A stretch of DNA of 64,000 bases from Sorangium cellulosum So ce56. GTDB taxonomy: Bacteria; Myxococcota_A; Polyangia; Polyangiales; Polyangiaceae. Shown piece by piece: positions 47,029-56,019 of this stretch (position 1 is the stretch's first letter; every line of letters starts with the position of its first letter). The position numbers were made by a program, and so were the translations under genes. The notes beneath the pieces were generated by a model. That model had not been told where the DNA came from. It did no database searches and worked only from the letters and a program-made list of their open reading frames with translations. Location of the stretch: positions 2,790,001-2,854,000 of the forward strand of contig NC_010162.1 of assembly GCF_000067165.1 (NCBI RefSeq), given 5' to 3'.

Positions 47029-47597
47029 GCAGGACCTTCTACGGAAAGTACCGAGGCATCGTCTCCGACATCCAGGATCCGCTCATGCAGGGCCGGATCA
47101 AGGCCCGCGTGCCCGCGGTCCTGGGCGACGACGAGAGCGGTTGGGCCCTGCCGTGCGCGCCCTTCGGCGGCAGCGGCGTCGGGTTCTTCGCGCTCCCGAC
47201 GGTCGGCGCGGGCGTGTGGATCGAGTTCGAGAACGGCGACCCCGACTACCCGATCTGGTCGGGCGCCTGGTGGGGCTCCACGGCCGAGATCCCGCCCGAT
47301 CTGCTCGCGCCTCCGTACAAGAAGGTGATGCTCAAGACCGAGGGCGGGCACTCCATCGTGCTCGACGACACCCCGGGCGTCGGCGGGATCACCCTGAAGA
47401 CCTCGGGAGGGCAGAAGGTCGCCATCACCGCGACGGACGTCACCATCGACAACGGCATGGGCGCGAGCATCGTGCTCCAGGGCCCGCAGATCACGATCAA
47501 GGCGACCTCGATCCAGCTCGACACGGGCGCCGGCGGGAGCGTGAAGCTCACCGGCCCGCAGGTCTCGGTCAACGACGGCGCCCTGGAGGTGCTCTGA
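47025..47597 (+). CDS. eCIS spike protein (gp5/gpV-like)
   Basis: Product of 190 aa. An OB-fold N-terminus (YGKYRGIVSDIQDPLMQGRI, WALPCAPFGGSGVGFFALP, VWIEFENGDPDYPIWSG) is the phage baseplate assembly protein V/gp5 N-domain. The C-terminus has the alternating strands of the triple beta-helix needle (QKVAITATDVTIDN, GPQITIKATSIQLDTGAGG). It has no lysozyme domain. Hub and spike, fused in Afp8/VgrG, are separate genes here. Confidence 0.9.
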   Translation: MSRTFYGKYRGIVSDIQDPLMQGRIKARVPAVLGDDESGWALPCAPFGGSGVGFFALPTVGAGVWIEFENGDPDYPIWSGAWWGSTAEIPPDLLAPPYKKVMLKTEGGHSIVLDDTPGVGGITLKTSGGQKVAITATDVTIDNGMGASIVLQGPQITIKATSIQLDTGAGGSVKLTGPQVSVNDGALEVL

Positions 47598-47920
47598 TGC
47601 CCGGGCCGGTCCTGCACGTCGGCGCCACCGTGCTCTGCGTGCACGGCGGCCAGGCCCAGGCGACGTCGCCCAACCCGCGCGTGCGGGTGGGCGGCCAGCC
47701 CGTCGTCACCCAGCCCGGGCCGCACGCCATCGCCGGGTGCGCGTTCCCGCCGCCGCCACAGGCGACCGGCCCTTGCGTCACCGCCATGTGGGTGACGGGC
47801 GCGACGCGCGTGCGCGCCGGCGGGATGCCGCTCCTGCTCCAGGACAGCCAGGCCGTCTGCGCGCCGACGGGCACAGGGCTCAGCGTGGTCGCCTCCCAGA
47901 TGCGTGTGAGGGCGCAGTGA
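47597..47920 (+). CDS. eCIS PAAR-like spike tip protein
   Basis: Product of 107 aa overlapping the previous stop (TGATG). Text such as LHVGATVLCVHGGQAQATSP and CVTAMWVTGATRVRAGGMPL resembles the DUF4280/PAAR-like tip family, with His and several Cys that can hold a metal at the apex. It caps the spike needle and may carry cargo; no C-terminal extension is present. Confidence 0.8.
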   Translation: MPGPVLHVGATVLCVHGGQAQATSPNPRVRVGGQPVVTQPGPHAIAGCAFPPPPQATGPCVTAMWVTGATRVRAGGMPLLLQDSQAVCAPTGTGLSVVASQMRVRAQ

Positions 47921-48279
47921 TGAAGCTCGATTACCCCTATCACTTCGACGGGCGCGGGCGCACGGGCGTCACCGGCGATGACGATCACATCCGCGACCTC
48001 ATCGAGCAGGTGCTCTTCACCATCCCCGGCGAGCGCGTCAACCGGCCGAACTTCGGCAGCGGCCTCCTGAGCCTCGTCTTCGGCCCGAACGGCGACGCCA
48101 TCGCCGCGGCGGCGCAGGTCTCGGTGCAGGGCGCGCTCCAGCAGTGGCTCGGCGATCTCATCCAGATCGACGATGTCCGTGTCGAGAGCGAGGACGCCAC
48201 CCTGCGCGTGACGGTCCGCTACGTGGTCCGCCGCGATCAGCAGCGCCGCGTGGCGCAGTTCTCGAGGGGGGCACCGTGA
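47920..48279 (+). CDS. eCIS baseplate wedge protein gp25-like
   Basis: Product of 119 aa, start overlapping the PAAR-like stop. DDHIRDLIEQVLFTIPGERV and NRPNFGSGLLSLVFGP are the GPW/gp25 signature (PF04965), including the EPR-like turn that starts sheath polymerisation. It is the Afp9/Pvc9 counterpart and joins the wedge to the first sheath ring. Confidence 0.92.
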   Translation: MKLDYPYHFDGRGRTGVTGDDDHIRDLIEQVLFTIPGERVNRPNFGSGLLSLVFGPNGDAIAAAAQVSVQGALQQWLGDLIQIDDVRVESEDATLRVTVRYVVRRDQQRRVAQFSRGAP

Positions 48280-50843
48280 CGGCCGGGGCGGTCTTCTCCT
48301 GCTGCGACGAGCGCCGCCGCGCCGCGGTCGAGGCGCACGGCAAGCTCAACGGGATCGACTTTCTCGAGGTGATCGATCGAGCCGCGGCGAACGTTGCCGA
48401 TCGGCAGCGCGAGCTCCACGTCCGTTTCATCAAGGCGCCCGACGCGGCGCTCGAGCAGGCCGTCGGCAACGGCGATCTCGAGGTGCGCATCGACGGCGGC
48501 GTACGCATCACCCAGATCGGCGTCGCGTCGGCCGAGATCAAGGCGGTGGGCGGCGAGAAGGTGCTCGTGGTCCGCGTCACCGAGCCCGGCGACTACTCCA
48601 CGTACACCCTGCGGCTCTGCGATCGCGACGGCGACCCTTACGTGAAGGACTTCGATCCGCTGCTCTCCGCGATCGATTTCTCCTTCAAGGTCGAGTGCCC
48701 GAGCGACTTCGACTGCGCTCCGCCGCGCGTCTCCCGGGAGGCGCGCCGCGAGGCGCCGGCGATCGACTACCTGGCCAAGGACTACGCGAGCTTCCGCCGC
48801 CTGATGCTCGATCGGCTCTCGCTCCTGCTCCCGGGCTGGCGCGAGCAGAACCCGGCGGACATCGGGGTCACGTTGGTCGAGCTGCTCGCCTACGTCGGCG
48901 ATCACCTGAGCTACCAGCAGGACGCGGTTGCCACCGAGGCGTACCTCGGCACGGCCCGGCGGCGCGTCTCCGTGCGGCGCCACGCCCGGCTCGTGGACTA
49001 TGCGATGCACGACGGCTGCAACGCCCGGGTGTGGATACAGATCCGCCTCACCAGCGACGCATTCAACATCAAGCTGCCCCTGGGCACGCGCGTGTACACG
49101 GACGTTGCCGGGATCTCCCCTCGCGTCGCGCCAGACGGTGTGGATCCGCGCAAGCTGGGACGCGACGAGCAGCGACTCCTGGAGGCCGGCGCAGCGTGTT
49201 TCGAGACCGCCGAGGAGGTGGTGCTCTTCGACAAGCACAAGGAGCTGCCCTTCTACACCTGGGGTCAGCGCGCGTGCTGCCTGCCGCGCGGCGCGACCGA
49301 GGCGACGCTCGCCGGCTGGCAGCCCGACCTGAAGGAGGGCATGGTGCTGATGTTCGAGGAGGTCGTCGGCCCGCGCACCGGCCAACCCGCCGACGCCGAC
49401 CCCGCGCACCGCCACGCCGTCCGCCTCACCAGGGTCGAGAAGGGCAGCGACCCCCTCGGCGGCCGTTTCCTCGATTCGCCGAGCGACGCGGCCCTCGACG
49501 TCACGATCATCGCCTGGGACGTGGCGGACGCGCTCCCGTTCCCGCTCTGCATCTCGGCGCAGCTCGACGGCGGCGAGTACCTCGACAAGGTCAGCGTGGC
49601 CCGCGGCAACATCGTGCTCGCGGATCACGGCGTCACCCTGTTCGACGAGCCGCTCGATCCGGTGCCGTTCCCCGATCTGCGCCTCGCCCCGCCGGCCGCG
49701 AGCGGCTGCGATCGCTGCGAACCCTGCGAGCCTTGGGTCCCACCGGCGCGCTACCGCCCGTACCTCGCCGCGGGGCCGATCACGCAGGCGGCGACGATCA
49801 CGCTGGTCGAGGGCAACGAGCGCCGCGTGACCGGCTTCGACCCCAAGGCGCCGGCCGCCGCCGCGATGACCTGGACCATGGATCAGGTGCGGCCTGCAGT
49901 GTTCCTCCGGATAGGCGACGCCTGGGACTGGTACCCGCAGCGCGATCTGCTCTCCAGCGACGCCTTCGCGCGCGATTTCGTCGTGGAGGTCGACGACGAC
50001 GGGCGCGCGGCCCTCCGCTTCGGCGACGATCGCAACGGCGCGCGCCCCGCGCCGGGCACGACCCCCGTCGCGCGCTACCGCGTGGGCAACGGCGCCGTCG
50101 GCAACGTCGGCGCCGAGGCGCTCGCCCACGTGGCCACGAGCGACGATCGTATCGAGGGCGCGCGCAATCCGCTCCCGGCGAAGGGCGGCGTCGATCCCGA
50201 GAGCGTGGAGCGCGTCCGCCAGGTGGCTCCCTCCGCGTTCCGCGTGTCCAAGCGCGCCGTCACGCCCGAGGATTACGCCGCCTTCGCCGAGCAGCACCCC
50301 GAGGTGCAGCGCGCGGTGGCGACGCTGCGCTGGACGGGGAGCTGGCGCACCGTCTTCATCACCGTCGATCGCCTGGGCGGCCGCGCCATCGAGGCCGACT
50401 TCGAGGCCAAGCTGCGCGCCTTCCTGGAGCCTTATCGCATGGCCGGGCAAGACATCGAGATCGACGGCCCCACGTTCGTGCCGCTCGAGCTCGACCTGCA
50501 CGTGTGCGTGAGCCCCGATCACTACCGCAGCGACGTGAAGGCCGCGCTGCTCGAGGTCTTCTCCAGCGGCGAGCTGCCGAGCGGGGGGCGCGGCTTCTTC
50601 CACCCGGACAACTTCACCTTCGCCCAGCCCGTGTACGTGAGCCGTATCTACGCCGCGGCGCAGTCGGTGCCGGGCGTGCGCGCGGTCAGGATCGACAAGC
50701 TCCAGCGGCTCGGCGTCGCGGATCGCACCGCGCTCGATCGCGGCGAGCTCTCGCTGCGCCGCCTGGAGATCGCGCAGCTCGCCAACGATCCGAGCTTCCC
50801 CGAGCGCGGCGTCCTGCGCCTTGGCATGGAGGGCGGCCGATGA
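48276..50843 (+). CDS. eCIS baseplate wedge protein, first gp6/J-like
   Basis: Product of 855 aa from GTG 48276 (GTGA overlap). After about 130 residues with strand-rich text, the J-type core begins: IDYLAKDYASFRRLMLDRLS, PADIGVTLVELLAYVGDHLS and YQQDAVATEAYLGTARRRVS, repeated in many putative baseplate assembly proteins. Later RFGDDRNGARPAPGTTPVAR and the VSPDHY/FHPDNFTFAQPVY end are typical. It forms the baseplate ring with the next protein. A Cys cluster (CDRCEPCEPW about residue 480) could bind metal. Confidence 0.88.
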   Translation: MTAGAVFSCCDERRRAAVEAHGKLNGIDFLEVIDRAAANVADRQRELHVRFIKAPDAALEQAVGNGDLEVRIDGGVRITQIGVASAEIKAVGGEKVLVVRVTEPGDYSTYTLRLCDRDGDPYVKDFDPLLSAIDFSFKVECPSDFDCAPPRVSREARREAPAIDYLAKDYASFRRLMLDRLSLLLPGWREQNPADIGVTLVELLAYVGDHLSYQQDAVATEAYLGTARRRVSVRRHARLVDYAMHDGCNARVWIQIRLTSDAFNIKLPLGTRVYTDVAGISPRVAPDGVDPRKLGRDEQRLLEAGAACFETAEEVVLFDKHKELPFYTWGQRACCLPRGATEATLAGWQPDLKEGMVLMFEEVVGPRTGQPADADPAHRHAVRLTRVEKGSDPLGGRFLDSPSDAALDVTIIAWDVADALPFPLCISAQLDGGEYLDKVSVARGNIVLADHGVTLFDEPLDPVPFPDLRLAPPAASGCDRCEPCEPWVPPARYRPYLAAGPITQAATITLVEGNERRVTGFDPKAPAAAAMTWTMDQVRPAVFLRIGDAWDWYPQRDLLSSDAFARDFVVEVDDDGRAALRFGDDRNGARPAPGTTPVARYRVGNGAVGNVGAEALAHVATSDDRIEGARNPLPAKGGVDPESVERVRQVAPSAFRVSKRAVTPEDYAAFAEQHPEVQRAVATLRWTGSWRTVFITVDRLGGRAIEADFEAKLRAFLEPYRMAGQDIEIDGPTFVPLELDLHVCVSPDHYRSDVKAALLEVFSSGELPSGGRGFFHPDNFTFAQPVYVSRIYAAAQSVPGVRAVRIDKLQRLGVADRTALDRGELSLRRLEIAQLANDPSFPERGVLRLGMEGGR

Positions 50844-53839
50844 GCGTCGACGTGGGTACCGGAGGAGACAGCGGCTGCTGCGAGGGCACGGGCGTCGTCA
50901 CGCCGATCGTGATCGAGAACCGACCCGGCCTGCCGGCGATCGCGTACCGCGTCGGGGTTCACTCCGACTTCCTCCAGAGCATGCTCGCCAGCCTCACGGA
51001 CGCGCGGCGACCCGTGCTCGGCCGCCTCCGCACGCGCGAGCCCGACGATTTCACCATCGCCCTGCTCGACGCCTGGGCCGTCGTCGCCGACGTGCTCACC
51101 TTCTATCAAGAGCGCATCGCCAACGAGGCCTACCTGCGCACCGCGACCGAGCGCGTCAGCGTGATCGAGCTCGCCCGCCTCATCGGCTACGCGCTGCGGC
51201 CTGGCGTGGCGGCGAGCGTCGATCTCGTCTTCACGCTCGAGAGCGCGCAAGGCGCGCCCCCGGTGGTGCCCATCCCCAGCGGCACCCGGGTCCAGAGCGT
51301 CCCCGGCCCGAACGAGCGGCCGCAGACCTACGAGACGGTCGAGGACATCGTCGCGCGGCCCGAGCTCAACGCGCTTCGCCCCATCCTCACCGAGCCGCAG
51401 TCGTTCCCGGCCGGCCTCAAGGAGCTCTGGCTCGACGGAGTGGCCACCGGCCTGAAGCCCGGCGATGCCATCCTCATCGTCGGTGAGGAGCGCGAGGGCG
51501 ACCTCTCCAGCGAGCGCTGGGATTTCCGCCGCCTCGTCTCCGTCACGCCCGAGCCGCCGGCGAATCGAACGCACGTGACCTGGAGAGAGGGCCTCGGCTG
51601 GAAGCGCGGGAAGAGCGCGGTGCTGCCCGCCGCTGCGGGGGTGAAGGTCTTCGCCTTCCGCCAGCGCGCCGGCGTCTTCGGCGGCTCCGCCCCCGACTGG
51701 CGCAGCCTACCGAACCGCGTGAAGGCCGCATACCTCGGCGACGTCGAGAAGACGGTCAATGAGAAGAGCGGCGACGTCGACTTCTTCGGCCCCATCCCCG
51801 CCGACTGGCCCGACCTCGATCTCGCGTCCATCGCTCAGTCGTTCGTGCCGAGCACGGAGCATGGGCTCACCGCCGCGTACTACAGCAATTCGGACTTCTC
51901 CGGCCGCCGCGTGCGCCGCATCGATCCCAGGGTGGAGTTCGACTGGGGCACCGGCAGCCCGCACCCCTCGATCGGCGGCGAGACCTTCTCCGTGCGGTGG
52001 ATGGCGTGGCTCAGTCCCGAGAGCACCGGCAGCTACACGTTCCACGCGGTGGCCGACGACGGCGTCCGCGTCTGGGTGAACGGGCAGCTCATCATCGATT
52101 TCTGGAAGAACAACGCGGGTACTCCACAGCAGAGCGTGCCCATCTACCTCGCGAAGGGCCGGCGCTACGCCATCCGGGTCGACTACTACGAGAACGAGGG
52201 CGCCGCGCGCATCAAGCTCCAGTGGTCGACCGCGGAGATGGCGGAGACGGTCATCCCGTCGCGCGTGTTCACGCCGCTCGATGTCGACACCATCCACCTC
52301 GACGGCCGGTTCCCCTCGATCACGGAGGGGAGCTGGGCTGTCGTCGCCACGCCCGAGTACGAGGAGCTCTACGCCGTCACCGACGTCGCCGACGACGCAC
52401 GGATGGCCTTCACGCTCTCCGCGAAGACGACGCGCCTCACCCTCGAAGGCGAGAACCTCCGCGAGGTGTTCAACGACCAGGTCCGCCGGATCACGGTCTA
52501 CGCACAGAGCGAGGAGCTGAAGATCGCGCCCCGGTCGCGCACCGATGCGGTCGAAGGCACCACGGTCCTGCTCGACCGCCTCATCTCCGATCCCGGCGCT
52601 GGGCGGCGCATGATCATCGCCGGCACCGACGTCAGCGGCGCGCCCGCCGCCGAGATCGTGAAGCTCGTCTCCACCGATCGGGTCGGCGACCTCACCCAGC
52701 TCACCTTCGCGTCGATCGCGGGCCATTACCGGCGCGACGCGGTCGCCATCTTCGGCAACGTCGCCCCGGCCACGCACGGCGAGACGACCCCGGCCGAGGT
52801 GCTCGGCAGCGGTGATGCGGGCCAGGCCTACCAGAGGTTCAAGCTGCGCCAGGCGCCGCTCACCTACGTCAGCGCTGACGTCCCGAGCGGCGGGGCGACC
52901 ACGCTCGAGGTCCGCGTCGACGACGTGCGGTGGCACGAGGTCCCGACCCTCCTCGGCCGCGGCCCGAAGGAGCGCGTCTACGTCACGCAGACGGACGAGG
53001 CGGGCAAGGTCACCGTGCAGTTCGGCGACGGCCGCGCGGGCGCGCGCCTCCCCACCGGCAGCGAGAACGTGATCGCCCGCTACCGCAAGGGCATCGGCCG
53101 CGAAGGTTTGGTCGCGGCCGGGCAGCTCAGCCTCCTCCTCACGCGCCCGCTCGGCGTGCGCAGCGTCGTGAACCCGCTCGCGCCCTCGGGCGCGGCCGAT
53201 CCGCAGTCGATCGAGGACACGCAGCAGAACGCTCCGCTCAGCGTGCTCACGCTCGATCGCATCGTCTCGCTCAAGGACTATGAGGATTTCGCCCGATCCT
53301 ACGCCGGCATCGCCAAGGCCCACGCCGCGTGGACGTGGAACGGCGACGCCCGCGGCGTGCTCCTCACGGTCGCGGGCGTCGACGGTGACGCCGTGCTCTC
53401 CAATACCCGGCTCTACGACGGCCTCACCAAGGCGATCAAGGACGCGGGCGATCCCTCCGTGCTCTTCGACATCAAGACGTACACCTCGACGACGTTCACC
53501 GTGAGCGCGGGGATCGGCGTCGACGCCGACTTCGAGGCGGAAAAGGTGCTCGCCGCCGTGGTCGCGGCTCTCCGGAGCGCCTTCTCGTTCACGCCGCGCG
53601 CCTTCGGCCACGGGGTCTTCGCCAGCGAGGTGATCGCCGTCATCCAGCGCGTGCCGGGTGTCCGCATGGTGGACCTCGACGCCATCGTTCGGGTCACGGG
53701 CGGCCTCCACGAGCAAGATCGCGCCGATTTCCTCCAGGCCAGGGCGCCTGTTGGCGGCGAGCTCGCCGACACCGCCGCGCCCGCAGAGCTCCTCACCCTC
53801 ACCACGCTGCCGCTCACCGAGCTGAAGGTGATCGCATGA
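50840..53839 (+). CDS. eCIS baseplate wedge protein, second gp6/J-like, with PA14 domain
   Basis: Product of 999 aa, ATG overlapping the previous stop. The J-type core (FTIALLDAWAVVADVLTFYQ, NEAYLRTATERVSVIELARL) is followed at residues about 342-478 by a PA14 domain: GLTAAYYSNSDFSGRRVRRI, FSVRWMAWLSPESTGSYTFH, ADDGVRVWVNGQLIIDFW and YYENEGAARIKLQWS. PA14 modules bind sugars or act in toxin and adhesin proteins. The J-like text then resumes (VQFGDGRAGARLPTGSENVI). The insertion would place a carbohydrate-binding module on the outer baseplate face, where target contact occurs. The binding role is inferred. Confidence 0.88.
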   Translation: MSVDVGTGGDSGCCEGTGVVTPIVIENRPGLPAIAYRVGVHSDFLQSMLASLTDARRPVLGRLRTREPDDFTIALLDAWAVVADVLTFYQERIANEAYLRTATERVSVIELARLIGYALRPGVAASVDLVFTLESAQGAPPVVPIPSGTRVQSVPGPNERPQTYETVEDIVARPELNALRPILTEPQSFPAGLKELWLDGVATGLKPGDAILIVGEEREGDLSSERWDFRRLVSVTPEPPANRTHVTWREGLGWKRGKSAVLPAAAGVKVFAFRQRAGVFGGSAPDWRSLPNRVKAAYLGDVEKTVNEKSGDVDFFGPIPADWPDLDLASIAQSFVPSTEHGLTAAYYSNSDFSGRRVRRIDPRVEFDWGTGSPHPSIGGETFSVRWMAWLSPESTGSYTFHAVADDGVRVWVNGQLIIDFWKNNAGTPQQSVPIYLAKGRRYAIRVDYYENEGAARIKLQWSTAEMAETVIPSRVFTPLDVDTIHLDGRFPSITEGSWAVVATPEYEELYAVTDVADDARMAFTLSAKTTRLTLEGENLREVFNDQVRRITVYAQSEELKIAPRSRTDAVEGTTVLLDRLISDPGAGRRMIIAGTDVSGAPAAEIVKLVSTDRVGDLTQLTFASIAGHYRRDAVAIFGNVAPATHGETTPAEVLGSGDAGQAYQRFKLRQAPLTYVSADVPSGGATTLEVRVDDVRWHEVPTLLGRGPKERVYVTQTDEAGKVTVQFGDGRAGARLPTGSENVIARYRKGIGREGLVAAGQLSLLLTRPLGVRSVVNPLAPSGAADPQSIEDTQQNAPLSVLTLDRIVSLKDYEDFARSYAGIAKAHAAWTWNGDARGVLLTVAGVDGDAVLSNTRLYDGLTKAIKDAGDPSVLFDIKTYTSTTFTVSAGIGVDADFEAEKVLAAVVAALRSAFSFTPRAFGHGVFASEVIAVIQRVPGVRMVDLDAIVRVTGGLHEQDRADFLQARAPVGGELADTAAPAELLTLTTLPLTELKVIA

Positions 53840-56001
53840 GCTTCGACGCCGACACGCTCTACAAGCTGCTGCCCGAGATCCACCGCCTTCGCGACGCGGA
53901 GCGGGACGAGCCGCTGCGCGCCCTGCTCGGTGTGATCGCCGATCAGGTCGCCCTCCTCGAGGAGAACCTCGCCCAGCTCCACGACGACCAGTTCGTCGAG
54001 ACGAGCGCGCCCTGGACGCTGCCCTACATCGCCGATCTGCTCGGCGTCACGGGCCTGCCGAGCACCGGCATCGAAGGCCCGAACGCCCGTGCCGAGGTCG
54101 CCAACACCATTGCCTACCGCCGGCGCAAGGGCACGGTAGCGGTGCTGGAACAGCTCGCACGGGACGCCACCGGCTGGCCCGCGCGCGCGGTGGAGTTCTT
54201 CCAGCTCGTCGCTACCACGCAGCACCTCAACCACCTCCGCCCCGAGAACACGAGCTTCATCGGCGTCCGCGACGCCTCGCGCCTCGAGTACCTCGGCACC
54301 GCCTTCGAGCGCCTCGCACGCCGGACCGACCTCCCGCACTCTGTCGATGTGCGGCGCATCCCCCCGCGAGACGGCGCCCGCGTCGCGCCCCTCACCCCGC
54401 CCGGCGGCGTGCTCGATCCCGCGCTCGACGCGCTCCCGCTCGCGGGCGTTGGCCGTTATGGCATTCCCAACGTCGGCCTGTTCCTCTTCCGCCTGCGCGC
54501 CCAGCCCCTCACGCGCGTCGAGGCATCGAAGGTCGCCGCGCGCTGCTTCCGCTTCGATCCGCTCGGCGCGGACGTCGCTCTCTTCAACAACGCGCGCACG
54601 GAGCGCGAGCTCACGCACCTGGCCGAGCCCGCCAACGTCCCCGGCCGCATCAGCCGGCGCGAGCTTCACCGCGATCTCACCGCTGCTGGCAGCGACGCCG
54701 ACGGTTACTACGGGCGCAGCCTGAAGATCGAGACGATGACGCCGGGCGACGAGCCCGCGCTCATCGATCGCACCAAGGTCGTGGCCTGTGATCTCTCCGA
54801 CTGGTCGCGCGAGCCGCCGCTCGACAAGACCGTCGCCGTCGATCCCGCGCTCGGCCGCATCAAGTTCCGGACCGCCCCCACCGCCTCTGTGCTCGTCAGC
54901 TACCACCTGGGCGTCACCGCCAACCTCGGTGGCGGCGAATACACGCGCAGCACCGCCGCGAGCCCTGGCGCGCGCACCGTCATCCGCGTCTCCAAGACCG
55001 GCCCGATCCACACCCTCCAGGACGCGCTCAACGCGCTCCCGCAAGCCGGCGGCGTGATCGAGATCGACGACAGCGCTCGCTACGAGGAGAACCTCACCGT
55101 CCCCTCGTTCCCCTCGCTCGAGATCCGCGCCGCCGACAAGCGTCGTCCGACCCTCGTGATCCTGGGCGGCCCGCTCATTCTGCGCGGCGCGAAGGACGGC
55201 GAGATCACCCTCAGCGGCCTTCTCATCGCCGGCAGGGCCGTCCAATGCGACGACCCGATCCGCCTCCTTCGCATCGAGCACACAACGCTCCTGCCCGGCA
55301 TCGCCCTCGGGGCCGACGGCAAGCCCACGAGCCCCGGCGCGCCGAGCCTCACCGTCTTCGGCGCCAACACCGAGCTCGTCCTCGACCACGCCATCGTCGG
55401 CGGCCTCCGCGTCGTCGACGAGGCGAAGGCCACCATCACGGCCAGCATCGTCGATGCCTCCTCGGGGTCGGCGGTCGCCTACGCTGCGCCCGGCGACAAC
55501 GGCCCCAAGGGCCCCGGTGGGTCGCTCCGCGTCGTGAGCAGCACCCTGATCGGCAAGATCCACGCTGCGGCCATCGAGCTCGTGTCGAACTCCATCCTGC
55601 TCGCGTACCGCGAGCCGAACGAGTCGAACGACCCGAACGATCCGAACAACCCATGGCCGTGGCTCGAGCCGGTCCGCGTGCGCCGCCGGCAGGAGGGCTG
55701 CGTGCGCTTCTCCTACGTCCCTCCGGGCTCGCGCGTCCCGCGGCGCGCGCACTGCCAGCCCGCGTCGGAGGCCGACGCCGCGCGCGTCCGGCCCATGCTC
55801 GACTCGACACGCTACGGCGATCCGGAGTATGGCCGACTCAGCCTCAAGTGCCCCGACGAGATCCGCCGAGGCGCCGATGACGGCTCGGAGATGGGGGTTT
55901 TCCACGAGCTCTACCAGCCCCAGCGCGAGGATCACCTTCGCGTCCGGCTCGATGAATACCTCCGCTTCGGGCTCGAAGCGGGGATTGTTTACGCGACGTA
56001 G
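53836..56001 (+). CDS. eCIS tail protein I-like protein with beta-helix extension
   Basis: Product of 721 aa, overlapping start. Residues 1-150 match the P2 gpI/Afp12-like wedge family: LYKLLPEIHRLRDAERDEPL, LEENLAQLHDDQFVETSAPW, TLPYIADLLG, ANTIAYRRRKGTVAVLEQLA. Residues about 390-600 have short repeated beta-strand turns (EITLSGLLIAGRAVQ, ELVLDHAIVGGLRVVDEAKA, GSLRVVSSTLIGKIHAAAIE) like a right-handed parallel beta-helix. Such an arm may serve as a fibre attachment or receptor-binding part. The C-terminus is normal-looking and intact. Confidence 0.8.
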   Translation: MSFDADTLYKLLPEIHRLRDAERDEPLRALLGVIADQVALLEENLAQLHDDQFVETSAPWTLPYIADLLGVTGLPSTGIEGPNARAEVANTIAYRRRKGTVAVLEQLARDATGWPARAVEFFQLVATTQHLNHLRPENTSFIGVRDASRLEYLGTAFERLARRTDLPHSVDVRRIPPRDGARVAPLTPPGGVLDPALDALPLAGVGRYGIPNVGLFLFRLRAQPLTRVEASKVAARCFRFDPLGADVALFNNARTERELTHLAEPANVPGRISRRELHRDLTAAGSDADGYYGRSLKIETMTPGDEPALIDRTKVVACDLSDWSREPPLDKTVAVDPALGRIKFRTAPTASVLVSYHLGVTANLGGGEYTRSTAASPGARTVIRVSKTGPIHTLQDALNALPQAGGVIEIDDSARYEENLTVPSFPSLEIRAADKRRPTLVILGGPLILRGAKDGEITLSGLLIAGRAVQCDDPIRLLRIEHTTLLPGIALGADGKPTSPGAPSLTVFGANTELVLDHAIVGGLRVVDEAKATITASIVDASSGSAVAYAAPGDNGPKGPGGSLRVVSSTLIGKIHAAAIELVSNSILLAYREPNESNDPNDPNNPWPWLEPVRVRRRQEGCVRFSYVPPGSRVPRRAHCQPASEADAARVRPMLDSTRYGDPEYGRLSLKCPDEIRRGADDGSEMGVFHELYQPQREDHLRVRLDEYLRFGLEAGIVYAT

Positions 56002-56019
56002 CTGATCCGGAGAACAGCG

